From the NCBI GenBank assembly GCA_009920715.1, contig RFZO01000005.1, forward strand, positions 1-32,111: a DNA stretch of 32,111 nucleotides. Reading direction: 5' to 3'. Both the position numbers and the translations under genes were made by a program. Of the stretch, positions 22,214-30,292 are shown one piece after another. Within the stretch, counting starts at the first letter, position 1. Each line of letters starts with the position of its first letter. The notes beneath the pieces were generated by a model. The model ran no database searches and was not told where the DNA came from. It saw only the letters and a list, made by a program, of their open reading frames with translations. The DNA is from Actinomycetota bacterium. GTDB taxonomy: Bacteria > Actinomycetota > Acidimicrobiia > Acidimicrobiales > Ilumatobacteraceae.

Positions 22214-23395
22214 TCACTTCCAGGCGGCGAGCCTGCGCGCCGCCTCCTCGATTGTGGGCATCTGCTTGCAGAAGGCGAACCGCACGATGTGCCGGCCCTC
22301 CGCGGCGTTGGCGGGTGAGTACAGGACGCCGGCGGGGATGGCCACGACGCCGCAGCCTGCGGGCATCTGACGGCAGAACTCCGTGCCGTCGCCGTCGGCG
22401 CGCCTGCCGCGGACGTCGGCGGTGACGAAGTACGTGCCCGACGATGCGTAGGGACGCAGTCCCGCGTGCGCGAGCGCATCCCGCAGCACGTCACGCTTGG
22501 CCTGCAGGTCCGCAGCGAGAGAGGAGAAGTAGGAATCGGGGAGGCGCAACCCCGCGGCGATCGCCGGCTGGAACGGGGTGCCGCCCGCGAAGGTGAAGAG
22601 TTGCTTGGCCATGCGCACGGCGTTCACCAGCGGGGCAGGCCCGCAGGCCCAGCCGATCTTCCAGCCGGTCGTGTTGAACGACTTCCCACCGGAGGAGACG
22701 GTGACGGTGCGCCCGGCCATGCCGTCGAGGGTCGCGATGGGTGTGTGCGCGAGCCCGTCGAATGTGAGGTGCTCGTAGACCTCGTCCGAGACGACGATGA
22801 GGTCGTGCTCCACCGCGGTGTCCGCCACGGCCTGCAGTTCCCCGGGCGTGAACACCGTGCCGGTGGGGTTGTGGGGAGAGTTCAGCAGGATCATCCGCGT
22901 GCGCGGCGTGACAGCGCGGCGCAGGTCAGCGGGGTCGAAGCAGAATCTGCCGGCCGCGTCCGGCCGGAGCGTGACGGGCACGAGCACGGCACCGGCGAGG
23001 GACACGCACGCCGCGTAGGTGTCGAACAAGGGCTCGAAGACGATCACCTCGTCGCCCGCATCGAGGATCCCGAGGAGTGCACCGGCAATCGCCTCGGTTG
23101 CCCCCATTGTGACGAGAACGTCGGTGTCGGGGTCGAGGTCCATGCCCCAGAATCTCTTCTGGTGCTCGCAGATTGCGGCGCGCAGGTCCGGCTGCCCCGT
23201 GCCTGGCGGATACTGGTTGGCTCCCGCCGCAATCTGCTCCTGTGCGATGCGCAGCACCTCGGCCGGTCCGTCGTAGTCGGGGAAGCCCTGGCCGAGGTTG
23301 ACGGAGCCCGTGGACACCGCGAGCGCTGTCATCTCGGCGAAGATCGACGCGCCGAAGCCCCGGAGACGGGAGGCGAGCACGGGCCTGGTCGTCAC
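22214..23395 (-). CDS. Class I/II aminotransferase (glutamine transaminase-like)
   Basis: A 393-residue fold-type I PLP aminotransferase. Visible are VNLGQGFPDYDGP, the NQYPPGTGQPDLR substrate loop, LLNSPHNPTGTVF, the Asp-x-x-Tyr pair VVSDEVYEHL, and the PLP lysine near residue 238 in SSGGKSFNTTGWKIGW. The pattern is closest to YbdL/kynurenine aminotransferase/glutamine transaminase K enzymes, which transfer amino groups from glutamine or methionine to 2-oxo acids. GTG 23395 is preferred over GTG 23404 because TACTGT lies seven bases upstream of it and overlaps the other. Together with the omega-amidase downstream it probably salvages methionine or other 2-oxo acids. Confidence 0.85.
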   Translation of the reverse strand: MTTRPVLASRLRGFGASIFAEMTALAVSTGSVNLGQGFPDYDGPAEVLRIAQEQIAAGANQYPPGTGQPDLRAAICEHQKRFWGMDLDPDTDVLVTMGATEAIAGALLGILDAGDEVIVFEPLFDTYAACVSLAGAVLVPVTLRPDAAGRFCFDPADLRRAVTPRTRMILLNSPHNPTGTVFTPGELQAVADTAVEHDLIVVSDEVYEHLTFDGLAHTPIATLDGMAGRTVTVSSGGKSFNTTGWKIGWACGPAPLVNAVRMAKQLFTFAGGTPFQPAIAAGLRLPDSYFSSLAADLQAKRDVLRDALAHAGLRPYASSGTYFVTADVRGRRADGDGTEFCRQMPAGCGVVAIPAGVLYSPANAAEGRHIVRFAFCKQMPTIEEAARRLAAWK

Positions 23396-23402
23396 GCCGC
23401 CC

Positions 23403-23408
23403 ACAGTA
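23403..23408 (-). promoter_or_regulatory. -10 box of a leaderless promoter (TACTGT)
   Basis: TACTGT on the minus strand lies seven bases before GTG 23395 and overlaps the alternative GTG 23404, which argues for the downstream start. Confidence 0.45.
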
Positions 23409-23426
23409 CGTGAGCGGGTGCCGGGG

Positions 23427-24428
23427 TCAGGCAGTCCAGCCCGAGAACGCGTCGATCATCGCCTTCACGTCGCCGAGCGGGTAGAGGATGGGGCACGTGG
23501 CCCCGTCCGCCATGTACTCGCGCACTTTCGCGCGGGCGTCCTCGGGTGTGCCCGAGGCAGTGAGCATCTGGACGATCTCGTCGGGGACCAGCTTCGACGC
23601 CGCGACCACCTGCTCGTGCGTGGCCGGCCACGTGAGCACCTCGCCCACCTTGTCCAGCAGCGACTGGGGAACGCCCGACGCCTTCATGATGTGCGGCTGC
23701 TGGCCGAGGTACTGGGTGACCATGAGCCGGGCCATGTCGAGTGCGGTCTTGCGGTCCTCGTGCACGCTGCACACCACCAACTGCGGACGGTCGATGTCCT
23801 CCCACCGCCGGCCCTTCTTCTCGGCGCCGCGGGCCAGTGCCTCGATGGCGGTCTTGTTGTAGTCGGGGGAGACCAGGTAGTTCAGCACCACGCCGTCGGC
23901 GATCTCGCCCGCGAGTTCCATCATCTGGAGCCCGGTTGCGCCGAGGTAGATCGGCACGTCCTTCGGCCTGCGCTCCTGGTACACGTAGTCGAGCTCGACA
24001 CCGTCGAGGTGCACGAACTCGCCCTGGAACGTGACGGTCTCGTTGTGCAGCAGGGCGCGCACGGAGGTGATGATCTCGCGCATCGCGCGCAGGGGCTTGG
24101 CCCGGCTCACCCCCACCTTTGCCGCAAGGGGGTCCCACCACGCGCCGATGCCGAGGATGACCCGGCCGGGGGCGAGGTCGTCGAGCGTGGAGAAGGTTGC
24201 TGCGAGACGTGCCGGGTTGCGGGTCCAGCAGTCGACCACGCCGGAGCCGATCTTGATGGTGTCGGTGACAGCGGCGAACGCGGACATCGGAACGATGGCG
24301 TCCCTCACGAGGCGGCTGTCCGCCTGCCACACGGCCTCGAAGCCCTTCGACTCGGCGTAGCGGACGTAGTCCATGCCCTCGTTGATCGGGTGTGCGTCCT
24401 GCAGGTAGAGGGCGGCGGGGCTTGTCAT
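23427..24428 (-). CDS. LLM-class F420-dependent oxidoreductase (Mer-like)
   Basis: A 333-residue luciferase-like enzyme, distant from the pair at 3126 and 4075. It shows [53 protein letters not shown] and [22 protein letters not shown], in the order of methylene-H4MPT reductase-like (Mer) F420 enzymes. The substrate is unknown. The gene starts 16 bases after the stop of the molybdopterin hydroxylase on the same strand, so the two are probably co-transcribed and may act on the same compound. Confidence 0.85.
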   Translation of the reverse strand: MTSPAALYLQDAHPINEGMDYVRYAESKGFEAVWQADSRLVRDAIVPMSAFAAVTDTIKIGSGVVDCWTRNPARLAATFSTLDDLAPGRVILGIGAWWDPLAAKVGVSRAKPLRAMREIITSVRALLHNETVTFQGEFVHLDGVELDYVYQERRPKDVPIYLGATGLQMMELAGEIADGVVLNYLVSPDYNKTAIEALARGAEKKGRRWEDIDRPQLVVCSVHEDRKTALDMARLMVTQYLGQQPHIMKASGVPQSLLDKVGEVLTWPATHEQVVAASKLVPDEIVQMLTASGTPEDARAKVREYMADGATCPILYPLGDVKAMIDAFSGWTA

Positions 24429-24444
24429 CGGGTCTCTCTTCTCG

Positions 24445-27036
24445 TCAGTCGTCGTTGTCGGAGTTCTTGGGCTTCATCGGGAGGGTGGTGCGCCACACGC
24501 CGTCCGCGGCGCGGAGAGCGGCGGCGACCGCGGGGGCGGTGGGCACGAGACCGATCTCGCCGACTCCCTTGATGCCGTAGGGGCTTCGCGGCTGCGGGCA
24601 CTCCACGATGGTCACGTCGATCGGCGGGACATCCTTTGCGCGCAGGATGCCGAGCGAACGCAGGGTCATGTTGGTGGGGAAGCCGCGCTCGTCGCTCGGG
24701 AAGTCCTCCGTGAGCGCGTACCCGAGGCCCATGTGGACGGCTCCCTCGATCTGGCCCTCGCACAGGGTGGGGTTCACCGCACGGCCGACGTCGTGGACGG
24801 CGACGACTCTCTCGATCGCCTGTGTCTCCCTGTCCATCACGACCATCTGCGCCGCGTACCCGAACGCCGAGTGGATCGTGGGGTTCGGGTGGTCGGGGTC
24901 GCCGAGGTGCTGGGTCCAGTCAACGACGTACTCGCCCGTGTAGTCGACGCCGGGTGCACATCCTGCTGCCTTTGCCTCCGCGCATGCGGCCTGCACGCTG
25001 GCAGCGGCCATGAGCGTGCCGCGGCTGCCCGTGGTCTGCCCGAAACCGAGCTGGCGCGTTGTGTCGACGATGACGCGGATGCGTGCGGGGTCCAGGCCGA
25101 GTTCCTCGACGGCCACCTGCAGGGCGACGGTGTGCACCCCCTGGCCCATCTCCGTCCATCCGTGACGCACCTCGACGGTGCCGTCCTCCTCGAACCGCAC
25201 GACCGCGCGCGTGACCTCGCGGAAGCCGTTGCCGAGTCCCGAGTTCTTGAGACCGAGACCGAGACCGACCGCCGCGCCGGACGCGATGGCCGCGTCGTAC
25301 TGCGGCTTGATGGCGTCGAGGCACGCCTCGGCTCCCGCGCATCCCTCGTCCATGATCTGCCCGGGGCCCCACACCTCGCCAGGGTGGATGACGTTGCGCT
25401 TGCGGATCTCCCATCCGCTGATGCCGACCTTCTCCGCGAGCCGGTCGAGGCATCCCTCCATGGCGAACTGGGCCTGGTTCGCGCCGAACCCGCGGAAGGC
25501 GCCGCACACCGGGTTGTTGGTGCGCACGGCCACGCTCTGCACGTCGACTGCGGGGGTGTGGTACGGGCCGGTCGCGTGGCCCGCCGCCCGCTCGAGGACC
25601 TTCATGCCGACCGATGCGTATGCGCCGGAGTCGCCGACCATCCGCGCCTTCACTGCGGTCAACTTGCCCTCGGCGTCGCAACCGGCCCAGTACTCCATGC
25701 GGATGGGGTGGCGCTTGGCGTGGATGAGGAGGCTCTCCTCGCGGGAGAGGGTGCACTTCACCGGCCGCCCGAGCAGCCACGCCGCGAGGGCGGTCTGGCC
25801 CTGGTTGGACATGTCCTCCTTGCCGCCGAACGCGCCCCCGTTGGAGACCAGTTCGACGGTGACCCTGTCGGTGGCAACCCCGAGAATGGCGCAGATCTGG
25901 TCGCGGTCGTCCCACACTCCCTGCCCGCCCGAATAGACGTGCATGGTGCCGGCGGCGGTGTCGGGCACCGCGAGCGTGCTCTCGGGCTCGAGGAATGCGT
26001 GCTCGATGCGCTGCGTCCGGAACGTCTCGTGCACGACGTGGGTGCTGGCAGCGAGTGCGGCGTCCGCGTCACCGCGCGCGTACTCGCTGCGCGACAGCAC
26101 GTTCGAGTCGGTGCCCCACACCGCGATCTCCGGGTCGTCGATGGCAGCTTCGGCGTCCACGATCGGGCGCAGCACCGAGTACTCCACCCTCACCAGCGTC
26201 GCGGCGGCGCGGGCCTGCTGGCGGGTGCCCGCCACCACGATCGCCAGAACGTCGCCCGCGTACGAGGTGCGCTCTCCCTCGCCGATGAAGACGGGCCAGT
26301 CCTTGTGGATGATGCCCACCATGTTCGTGCCGGGCACGTCACGGCGCGTGAACACGGCGACAACACCCTCGGCAGCCTCCGCCGCGGAGGTGTCGATGCG
26401 CAGGATGTCGGCGCGGGTGTGCTCGGTGAGGTGAAGCGCCGCATGCAGCATGCCGTCCACCCTCATGTCATCGACGTAGCCGCGGTCACCGAGCGCGAGG
26501 TCGTGGGCCTCGTACTTGAGACCGCGGGACCCGACACCGCCGGGAAGCGAGACATCCACCGGTGTGCCCTTGGCAACGGCCTCGATGGCGTCCAGCACCT
26601 TCACGTACCCGGTGCAGCGGCACAGGTGCGCACCGAGGTGGCGCGCCATGTCCTCTCGCTTCAGGTCGGCGCCCTTCTTGTCCACCTGCGACTTCGCCCG
26701 CATCACGATGCCGGGGATGCAGAAGCCGCACTGCAGGCCCCCGCACGCCGCGAAGGCATCGGAGTACTTCTTCCGTTCGGTCTCGTCGACGCCCTCGAGG
26801 GTGGTGACGGTGCGACCCTCCGCACGGGTCACGGGGTACTGGCAGCTGACCTGGGCCTTTCCGTCGATCATCACGGTGCAGCAACCGCACTGGCCCGACG
26901 GTGAGCAGCCGTCCTTCGGGGACGTGATGCCCAGTTCCTCCCGCAGAGCGGCGAGGAGGTGGGGGTGACCGGCGCGCACCGACACCGGGGTGCCGTTCAC
27001 CACGAACGAGACGGTCTGCTGGGCGGTGTCGGTCAT
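24445..27036 (-). CDS. Fused [2Fe-2S]/molybdopterin hydroxylase (xanthine dehydrogenase family)
   Basis: An 863-residue enzyme that joins the small iron-sulfur and large molybdopterin subunits of the xanthine oxidase family, without an FAD domain. Cluster one is bound by C44, C50, C53 and C65 ([11 protein letters not shown] then SC); cluster two by C103, C106, C139 and C141. The Moco domain begins near 170 and carries [39 protein letters not shown] and the catalytic glutamate E827 in GVGEIGLVP. The layout matches D. gigas aldehyde oxidoreductase and the selenium-dependent xanthine dehydrogenase group; [20 protein letters not shown] recalls the latter. No FAD subunit gene is nearby, so electrons pass to an unknown acceptor. 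No in-frame TGA is seen. It is followed by an F420 oxidoreductase. Confidence 0.88.
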   Translation of the reverse strand: MTDTAQQTVSFVVNGTPVSVRAGHPHLLAALREELGITSPKDGCSPSGQCGCCTVMIDGKAQVSCQYPVTRAEGRTVTTLEGVDETERKKYSDAFAACGGLQCGFCIPGIVMRAKSQVDKKGADLKREDMARHLGAHLCRCTGYVKVLDAIEAVAKGTPVDVSLPGGVGSRGLKYEAHDLALGDRGYVDDMRVDGMLHAALHLTEHTRADILRIDTSAAEAAEGVVAVFTRRDVPGTNMVGIIHKDWPVFIGEGERTSYAGDVLAIVVAGTRQQARAAATLVRVEYSVLRPIVDAEAAIDDPEIAVWGTDSNVLSRSEYARGDADAALAASTHVVHETFRTQRIEHAFLEPESTLAVPDTAAGTMHVYSGGQGVWDDRDQICAILGVATDRVTVELVSNGGAFGGKEDMSNQGQTALAAWLLGRPVKCTLSREESLLIHAKRHPIRMEYWAGCDAEGKLTAVKARMVGDSGAYASVGMKVLERAAGHATGPYHTPAVDVQSVAVRTNNPVCGAFRGFGANQAQFAMEGCLDRLAEKVGISGWEIRKRNVIHPGEVWGPGQIMDEGCAGAEACLDAIKPQYDAAIASGAAVGLGLGLKNSGLGNGFREVTRAVVRFEEDGTVEVRHGWTEMGQGVHTVALQVAVEELGLDPARIRVIVDTTRQLGFGQTTGSRGTLMAAASVQAACAEAKAAGCAPGVDYTGEYVVDWTQHLGDPDHPNPTIHSAFGYAAQMVVMDRETQAIERVVAVHDVGRAVNPTLCEGQIEGAVHMGLGYALTEDFPSDERGFPTNMTLRSLGILRAKDVPPIDVTIVECPQPRSPYGIKGVGEIGLVPTAPAVAAALRAADGVWRTTLPMKPKNSDNDD

Positions 27037-27042
27037 GGGGCA

Positions 27043-27048
27043 ACTTTA
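27043..27048 (-). promoter_or_regulatory. -10 box of a leaderless promoter (TAAAGT)
   Basis: TAAAGT on the minus strand lies six bases before ATG 27036. A nearby TTGACA (27054-27059) is only five bases further up, too close to serve as its -35. Confidence 0.5.
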
Positions 27049-27109
27049 CAAAATGTCAAGCTGGATTGCCCGTGTCACAAGGGTTCCCGACGGGACTGCG
27101 GGGCTGGCA

Positions 27110-27115
27110 TAGTCT
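27110..27115 (+). promoter_or_regulatory. -10 box of a leaderless promoter (TAGTCT)
   Basis: TAGTCT lies six bases before GTG 27122 with no ribosome-binding site between. Confidence 0.5.
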
Positions 27116-27121
27116 CACCGC

Positions 27122-27967
27122 GTGGGGAAGGCATGGCTGCGGCGCACCGTGACCATCACGGTCCTTGGGCTCATCGACCTTCTCGTCACGGTCCTCCTGC
27201 CCGTCTGGGCTGTCGCTTTCCTCCTGTATGACCTGGTGCGGGGCAAGTGGCGCCTGCCGACCCTGCGCCTCATGACGTTCGGGCTGCTGTGGGCCTGGAT
27301 CGAGACAGCGGGAGTGTTCCTCATGTTCCTGCTGTGGCTGACCGGCCAGGCCCGGAACCACGGCGCCCACTACCGGACACAGCGGTGGTGGTGCGGCCGG
27401 ATCATCGCGGCGCTCAGGGTGACCGTGGGGCTCAGGGTCACCATCATCGGGGCTGAGCACGTGGGGAAGGGCCCGTACGTGGTGTTCTGCCGACACGCCA
27501 GCCTCGCCGACTCGATCATCAGCTGCTTCATCGTGAACAACACGCTCGGTCTCCAGCCGAGATACGTGCTGAAGAGTGACCTCGAGATGGTGCCGTGCCT
27601 CGACCTGCTGGGTCACCGCACGCCCAACTGTTTCGTGCGCCGCGGGTCGTCCGATGTCGCCGCCGAGCTTGCCGCGCTGCAGGGGATGATGGAGGGGCTG
27701 GGCGAGGGCCAGGCCGCAGTCATCTTTCCCGAGGGCAGCCGCGCGAACCCCGACAAGCGGGAGAGAGAGCTCGGCCGCCTGTCGGAGCGCCACCCCGAGC
27801 GTCACGTGCGACTCGCGGGACTCCAGCGGTTGATCCCCCCGAAGCCGGCCGGGGCAAAGGCGATGCTGGATGCGGCACCGCAGGCCGATGTTGTGACCAT
27901 CTGGCACGAGGGAGCGAAGGGTCGGGGCACACGTCGTGGTCACGGTGCACCCCCGCCACGAGGTTGA
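27122..27967 (+). CDS. plsC: PlsC-like 1-acylglycerol-3-phosphate acyltransferase, frameshifted near the C-terminus
   Basis: A 281-residue reading frame encoding a membrane acyltransferase. Two hydrophobic helices lie at about 9-37 and 53-75. The HX4D motif is HASLAD in FCRHASLADS, and the second motif is FPEGSR; together they mark the acyl-CoA/ACP glycerolphosphate acyltransferase family that makes phosphatidic acid. After WHEGAK the protein runs into a Gly/Arg/Pro-rich tail (RGTRRGHGAPPPRG) that looks unnatural. Removing one G from the GGG run at about 27919-27921 would restore a sensible tail to TAG 28058, giving about 311 residues. The core motifs are upstream of the shift, so activity may survive. 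A real mutation or a sequence error are both possible. Confidence 0.78.
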   Translation: MGKAWLRRTVTITVLGLIDLLVTVLLPVWAVAFLLYDLVRGKWRLPTLRLMTFGLLWAWIETAGVFLMFLLWLTGQARNHGAHYRTQRWWCGRIIAALRVTVGLRVTIIGAEHVGKGPYVVFCRHASLADSIISCFIVNNTLGLQPRYVLKSDLEMVPCLDLLGHRTPNCFVRRGSSDVAAELAALQGMMEGLGEGQAAVIFPEGSRANPDKRERELGRLSERHPERHVRLAGLQRLIPPKPAGAKAMLDAAPQADVVTIWHEGAKGRGTRRGHGAPPPRG

Positions 27968-28058
27968 TGCGGCCCCTGATTTCACGGAATGGATCGATAC
28001 CCGTTGGGTTGAAATGGACGAGGCCGTCGCCCGGTTCACCCAGGTGGCGGGAATCTAG
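27922..28058 (+). pseudogene. Orphaned C-terminal tail of the PlsC-like protein
   Basis: In the frame one base off from the main ORF, this segment reads VGAHVVVTVHPRHEVD, then FTEWIDTRWVEMDEAV and a stop at TAG 28056-28058. It has no start codon or ribosome-binding site of its own and looks like the natural end of the acyltransferase. The DUF1295 gene follows 13 bases later. Confidence 0.65.
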
Positions 28059-28071
28059 GGAAGGAAGCGAC

Positions 28072-28848
28072 ATGGGAACCGCAATGCTCGCTGCGGCACT
28101 CGCGATCGTCACGGTCATGCTGACGACGTGGGTCATCAGCGTGCTCATCAAGAACGCGTCCATCGTGGACATCACGTGGGGCCTCGGTTTCGTGGTCGTC
28201 GCGTGGACCGTGCGCCTCACCGTGGAGGGTGACGCGGCGCGCCAGAACCTCCTCGTCGCACTGGTCACACTGTGGGGCCTGCGTCTCGCGCTGTATCTCG
28301 CCAAGCGGAACCTCGGTCACGGAGAAGACTTCCGTTACGTGCTGATGCGCCGCAAGCACGGCGAGAAGTTCCCGTGGGTCAGCCTGTACACGGTGTTCGG
28401 TCTGCAGGGGGCGCTCATGTGGGCCGTGTCGCTCCCCGTCCAGCTGGGGCAGGCCGACGACGGCGTGTCTGTCGGTCCGGTCGCCGTCATCGGTGTCGTG
28501 CTGTGGGTCATCGGGTTCGTGTTCGAGACGGTGGGCGACGCCCAGCTGGCTCGTTTCAAGAAGGACCCCGCCAATGCGGGCAAGGTGATGGACCGCGGTC
28601 TGTGGAGTCTCACCCGGCACCCCAACTATTTCGGCGACGCAGTGCAGTGGTGGGGCATCGGACTCATCGCCGCCGAGGCGGGCACCGCGGCCATCGGTCT
28701 CATCGGACCGGTGGTGATGACCGTGTTGTTGACGCGGGTCTCCGGCGTGCCGATGCTCGAGCACTCCATGGCGAAACGCCGACCGGGGTATGCCGAGTAC
28801 GTCGCGCGCACCAGCGCGTTCGTGCCACGTCCCCCGAAGAAGGCCTGA
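28072..28848 (+). CDS. DUF1295 membrane protein (steroid 5-alpha-reductase-like fold)
   Basis: A 258-residue membrane protein with about six to seven helices. The C-terminal signature LWSLTRHPNYFGDAVQWWGIG followed by GYAEYVARTSAFVP is that of the DUF1295 branch of the steroid 5-alpha-reductase/ICMT superfamily, whose members are NADPH-dependent reductases or methyltransferases of membrane lipids. The N-terminal NASIVDITWGLGF and WGLRLALYLAKRN also fit. The exact reaction is unknown. AAGGAAG lies five bases before ATG 28072. It follows the acyltransferase by 13 bases, so a lipid-related operon is likely. Its TGA directly abuts the stop of the convergent gene. Confidence 0.85.
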   Translation: MGTAMLAAALAIVTVMLTTWVISVLIKNASIVDITWGLGFVVVAWTVRLTVEGDAARQNLLVALVTLWGLRLALYLAKRNLGHGEDFRYVLMRRKHGEKFPWVSLYTVFGLQGALMWAVSLPVQLGQADDGVSVGPVAVIGVVLWVIGFVFETVGDAQLARFKKDPANAGKVMDRGLWSLTRHPNYFGDAVQWWGIGLIAAEAGTAAIGLIGPVVMTVLLTRVSGVPMLEHSMAKRRPGYAEYVARTSAFVPRPPKKA

Positions 28849-30009
28849 TCAGCCGAGGGTGTCGAGTGCCGATGCGATGTCGGCAAGCAGATCGTCGGGG
28901 TGCTCAAGCCCCACGGAGATCCTCAGCAGCCCCTCGGTGACGTCCATCGCGGCGAGTTCCTCGGGGGAGAGGCCGGCGTGCGTGCTGGTGGCGGGGTGGC
29001 ACACGAGGGTCTCCGGGCCGCCGAAACTTGTCGCCGGCCTCACCAGGCGCAGGGAGTCGATCACGCGGCGGCAGGCCTCGGTGCCGCCGTCGATCTCCAC
29101 CGCTATCACCGTGCCGCCCATCCGCATCTGGGCACGGGCGAGTGAGTGCTGCGGGTGCGACTCGAGGAAGGGATGCGACACCGAGGTGACCCGCGGGTGC
29201 GCCTCGAGTCCCCGCGCGAGGTGGAGTGCCGTCGCGTGCTGGCGCTCCGTGCGGACGGCGAGCGTGCGGATGCCGCGCAGTCCGTTCAGTGCGTCATGGG
29301 GCGAGGCGACCGCACCGTGCATGACCGAGTACCCCCAGATCGCGTCGATGAGGTCGCGCTCACCTGCCACCACGCCGAGGAGGGCGTCGTTGTGCCCGCC
29401 GATGCCCTTGGTGGCGGAGTGCAGCACGAGGTCCACCCCGAAGTCCAGCGGTCGCTGCCCGAGCGGGGTGGCCATCGTGGAGTCGACGAGCGTGAACGGG
29501 CCCTTGATGGTCCCGAGCTCTGACAGGTCGGTGAGGGCGAGCCGCGGGTTGGACGGCGTCTCTGCGATCACGAGAACGGTGCGGCCCGGTTGCACCGCCG
29601 CGGCGAACGAACCCGGCACCCGGCCGTCGACGAACGTGGTCTCGATGCCGAACCTCCTGCACGGCCCCTGCAGGAACGAGAGCGTCGCCCCGTACACGTT
29701 GTTCTGGGCGACCACGTGCGACCCGGTGCCGCACAGCGCGAGCACGACGGATGCGATTGCGCCCATGCCGGACGCGAATGCCAGCGCGGACTCCGCACCC
29801 TCCAGCTCGGCAACTGCGGCCTCGAACTGGGCGACGGTGGGGTTCGAGTAGCGGCTGTACAACCCCGACAACCGCGCCCCCGTGGCGCGTCGTGCGGTGT
29901 CGTCCAGTCCACCTGTCTGCCAGACAGTGGAGGTCGACAGCCCCGGGGCGAGCGACCCCGACCCGTCGCGGCCCGAGGTGATTGCGGTGGTCTCGGGCCT
30001 TTGTGTCAC
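28849..30009 (-). CDS. Cys/Met-metabolism PLP enzyme (cystathionine gamma-lyase/synthase type)
   Basis: A 386-residue trans-sulfuration-family enzyme. The phosphate-binding tyrosine/arginine segment YSRYSNPT (51-58), ALAFASGMGAI (76-85), VIAETPSNP (147-155), VDSTMATP (175-182) and the PLP lysine K201 in LHSATKGIGGHND are all in place, as is the late ATSTHAGLSPEE. The family includes cystathionine gamma-synthase, gamma-lyase, methionine gamma-lyase and O-acetylhomoserine sulfhydrylase; the sequence alone does not separate them. The GTG start has TAGCCT six bases upstream. Its stop abuts that of the DUF1295 gene with no spacer. A link with the aminotransferase/omega-amidase pair in methionine metabolism is possible but not shown. 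Confidence 0.87.
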   Translation of the reverse strand: MTQRPETTAITSGRDGSGSLAPGLSTSTVWQTGGLDDTARRATGARLSGLYSRYSNPTVAQFEAAVAELEGAESALAFASGMGAIASVVLALCGTGSHVVAQNNVYGATLSFLQGPCRRFGIETTFVDGRVPGSFAAAVQPGRTVLVIAETPSNPRLALTDLSELGTIKGPFTLVDSTMATPLGQRPLDFGVDLVLHSATKGIGGHNDALLGVVAGERDLIDAIWGYSVMHGAVASPHDALNGLRGIRTLAVRTERQHATALHLARGLEAHPRVTSVSHPFLESHPQHSLARAQMRMGGTVIAVEIDGGTEACRRVIDSLRLVRPATSFGGPETLVCHPATSTHAGLSPEELAAMDVTEGLLRISVGLEHPDDLLADIASALDTLG

Positions 30010-30015
30010 GGCGCA

Positions 30016-30021
30016 AGGCTA
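30016..30021 (-). promoter_or_regulatory. -10 box of a leaderless promoter (TAGCCT)
   Basis: TAGCCT on the minus strand lies six bases before GTG 30009. No ribosome-binding site is present. Confidence 0.5.
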
Positions 30022-30095
30022 ATGACATACCCGCCGCGAGCGTCCCCGAATTGCCCGGCAGGGCGTGCTTCCCCGTCCTCCGTGATGCGCTCGGG

Positions 30096-30101
30096 TAGGG
30101 T
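30096..30101 (+). promoter_or_regulatory. -10 box of a leaderless promoter (TAGGGT)
   Basis: TAGGGT lies seven bases before ATG 30109. An earlier out-of-frame ATG at 30105 is not used in this reading. Confidence 0.5.
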
Positions 30102-30108
30102 GACATGC

Positions 30109-30288
30109 ATGATTTCGTACCTTGACGCCGGCACCGGCTCCATGATCGTGACCGCCATCGCCGGTGGTGTCGCCGGCATCGGCGTGGCCTTCAAGATGGG
30201 CTTGGCCCGTCTCAAGTCGAAGGTCACCGGCAAGCCGATGCCCGAGCAGGATTCGGACGAATCCGAGCCCGGCTCCGCCCACGACTGA
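30109..30288 (+). CDS. Small membrane protein with YLDxGTGS motif
   Basis: A 59-residue protein: MISYLDAGTGSM, one hydrophobic helix (about residues 10-28), a short basic stretch (ARLKSKVTGK) and an acidic tail (EQDSDESEPGS). The N-terminal YLDAGTGS resembles the YxDPGTGS motif of a widespread family of tiny bacterial membrane proteins often found beside surface-glycan or methyltransferase genes; the usual Pro is Ala here. Their function is unknown. The protein is probably an inner-membrane anchor or small subunit (inference). A -10 box seven bases upstream defines the start. The methyltransferase gene begins four bases after its stop, so the pair is one operon. Confidence 0.7.
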   Translation: MISYLDAGTGSMIVTAIAGGVAGIGVAFKMGLARLKSKVTGKPMPEQDSDESEPGSAHD

Positions 30289-30292
30289 GCCG

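Noticed and set aside
27043-27059. TTGACA plus TAAAGT as -35/-10 of the molybdopterin hydroxylase gene
   Set aside because: Spacing is five bases, which cannot be a sigma-70-type promoter; only the -10 box was kept.
27413-27445. Imperfect tandem repeat of GCTCAGGGTSACC in the acyltransferase gene
   Set aside because: It encodes LRVTVGLRVTI, a beta-hairpin-like repeat in a GC-rich gene; no sign of a mobile or regulatory element.
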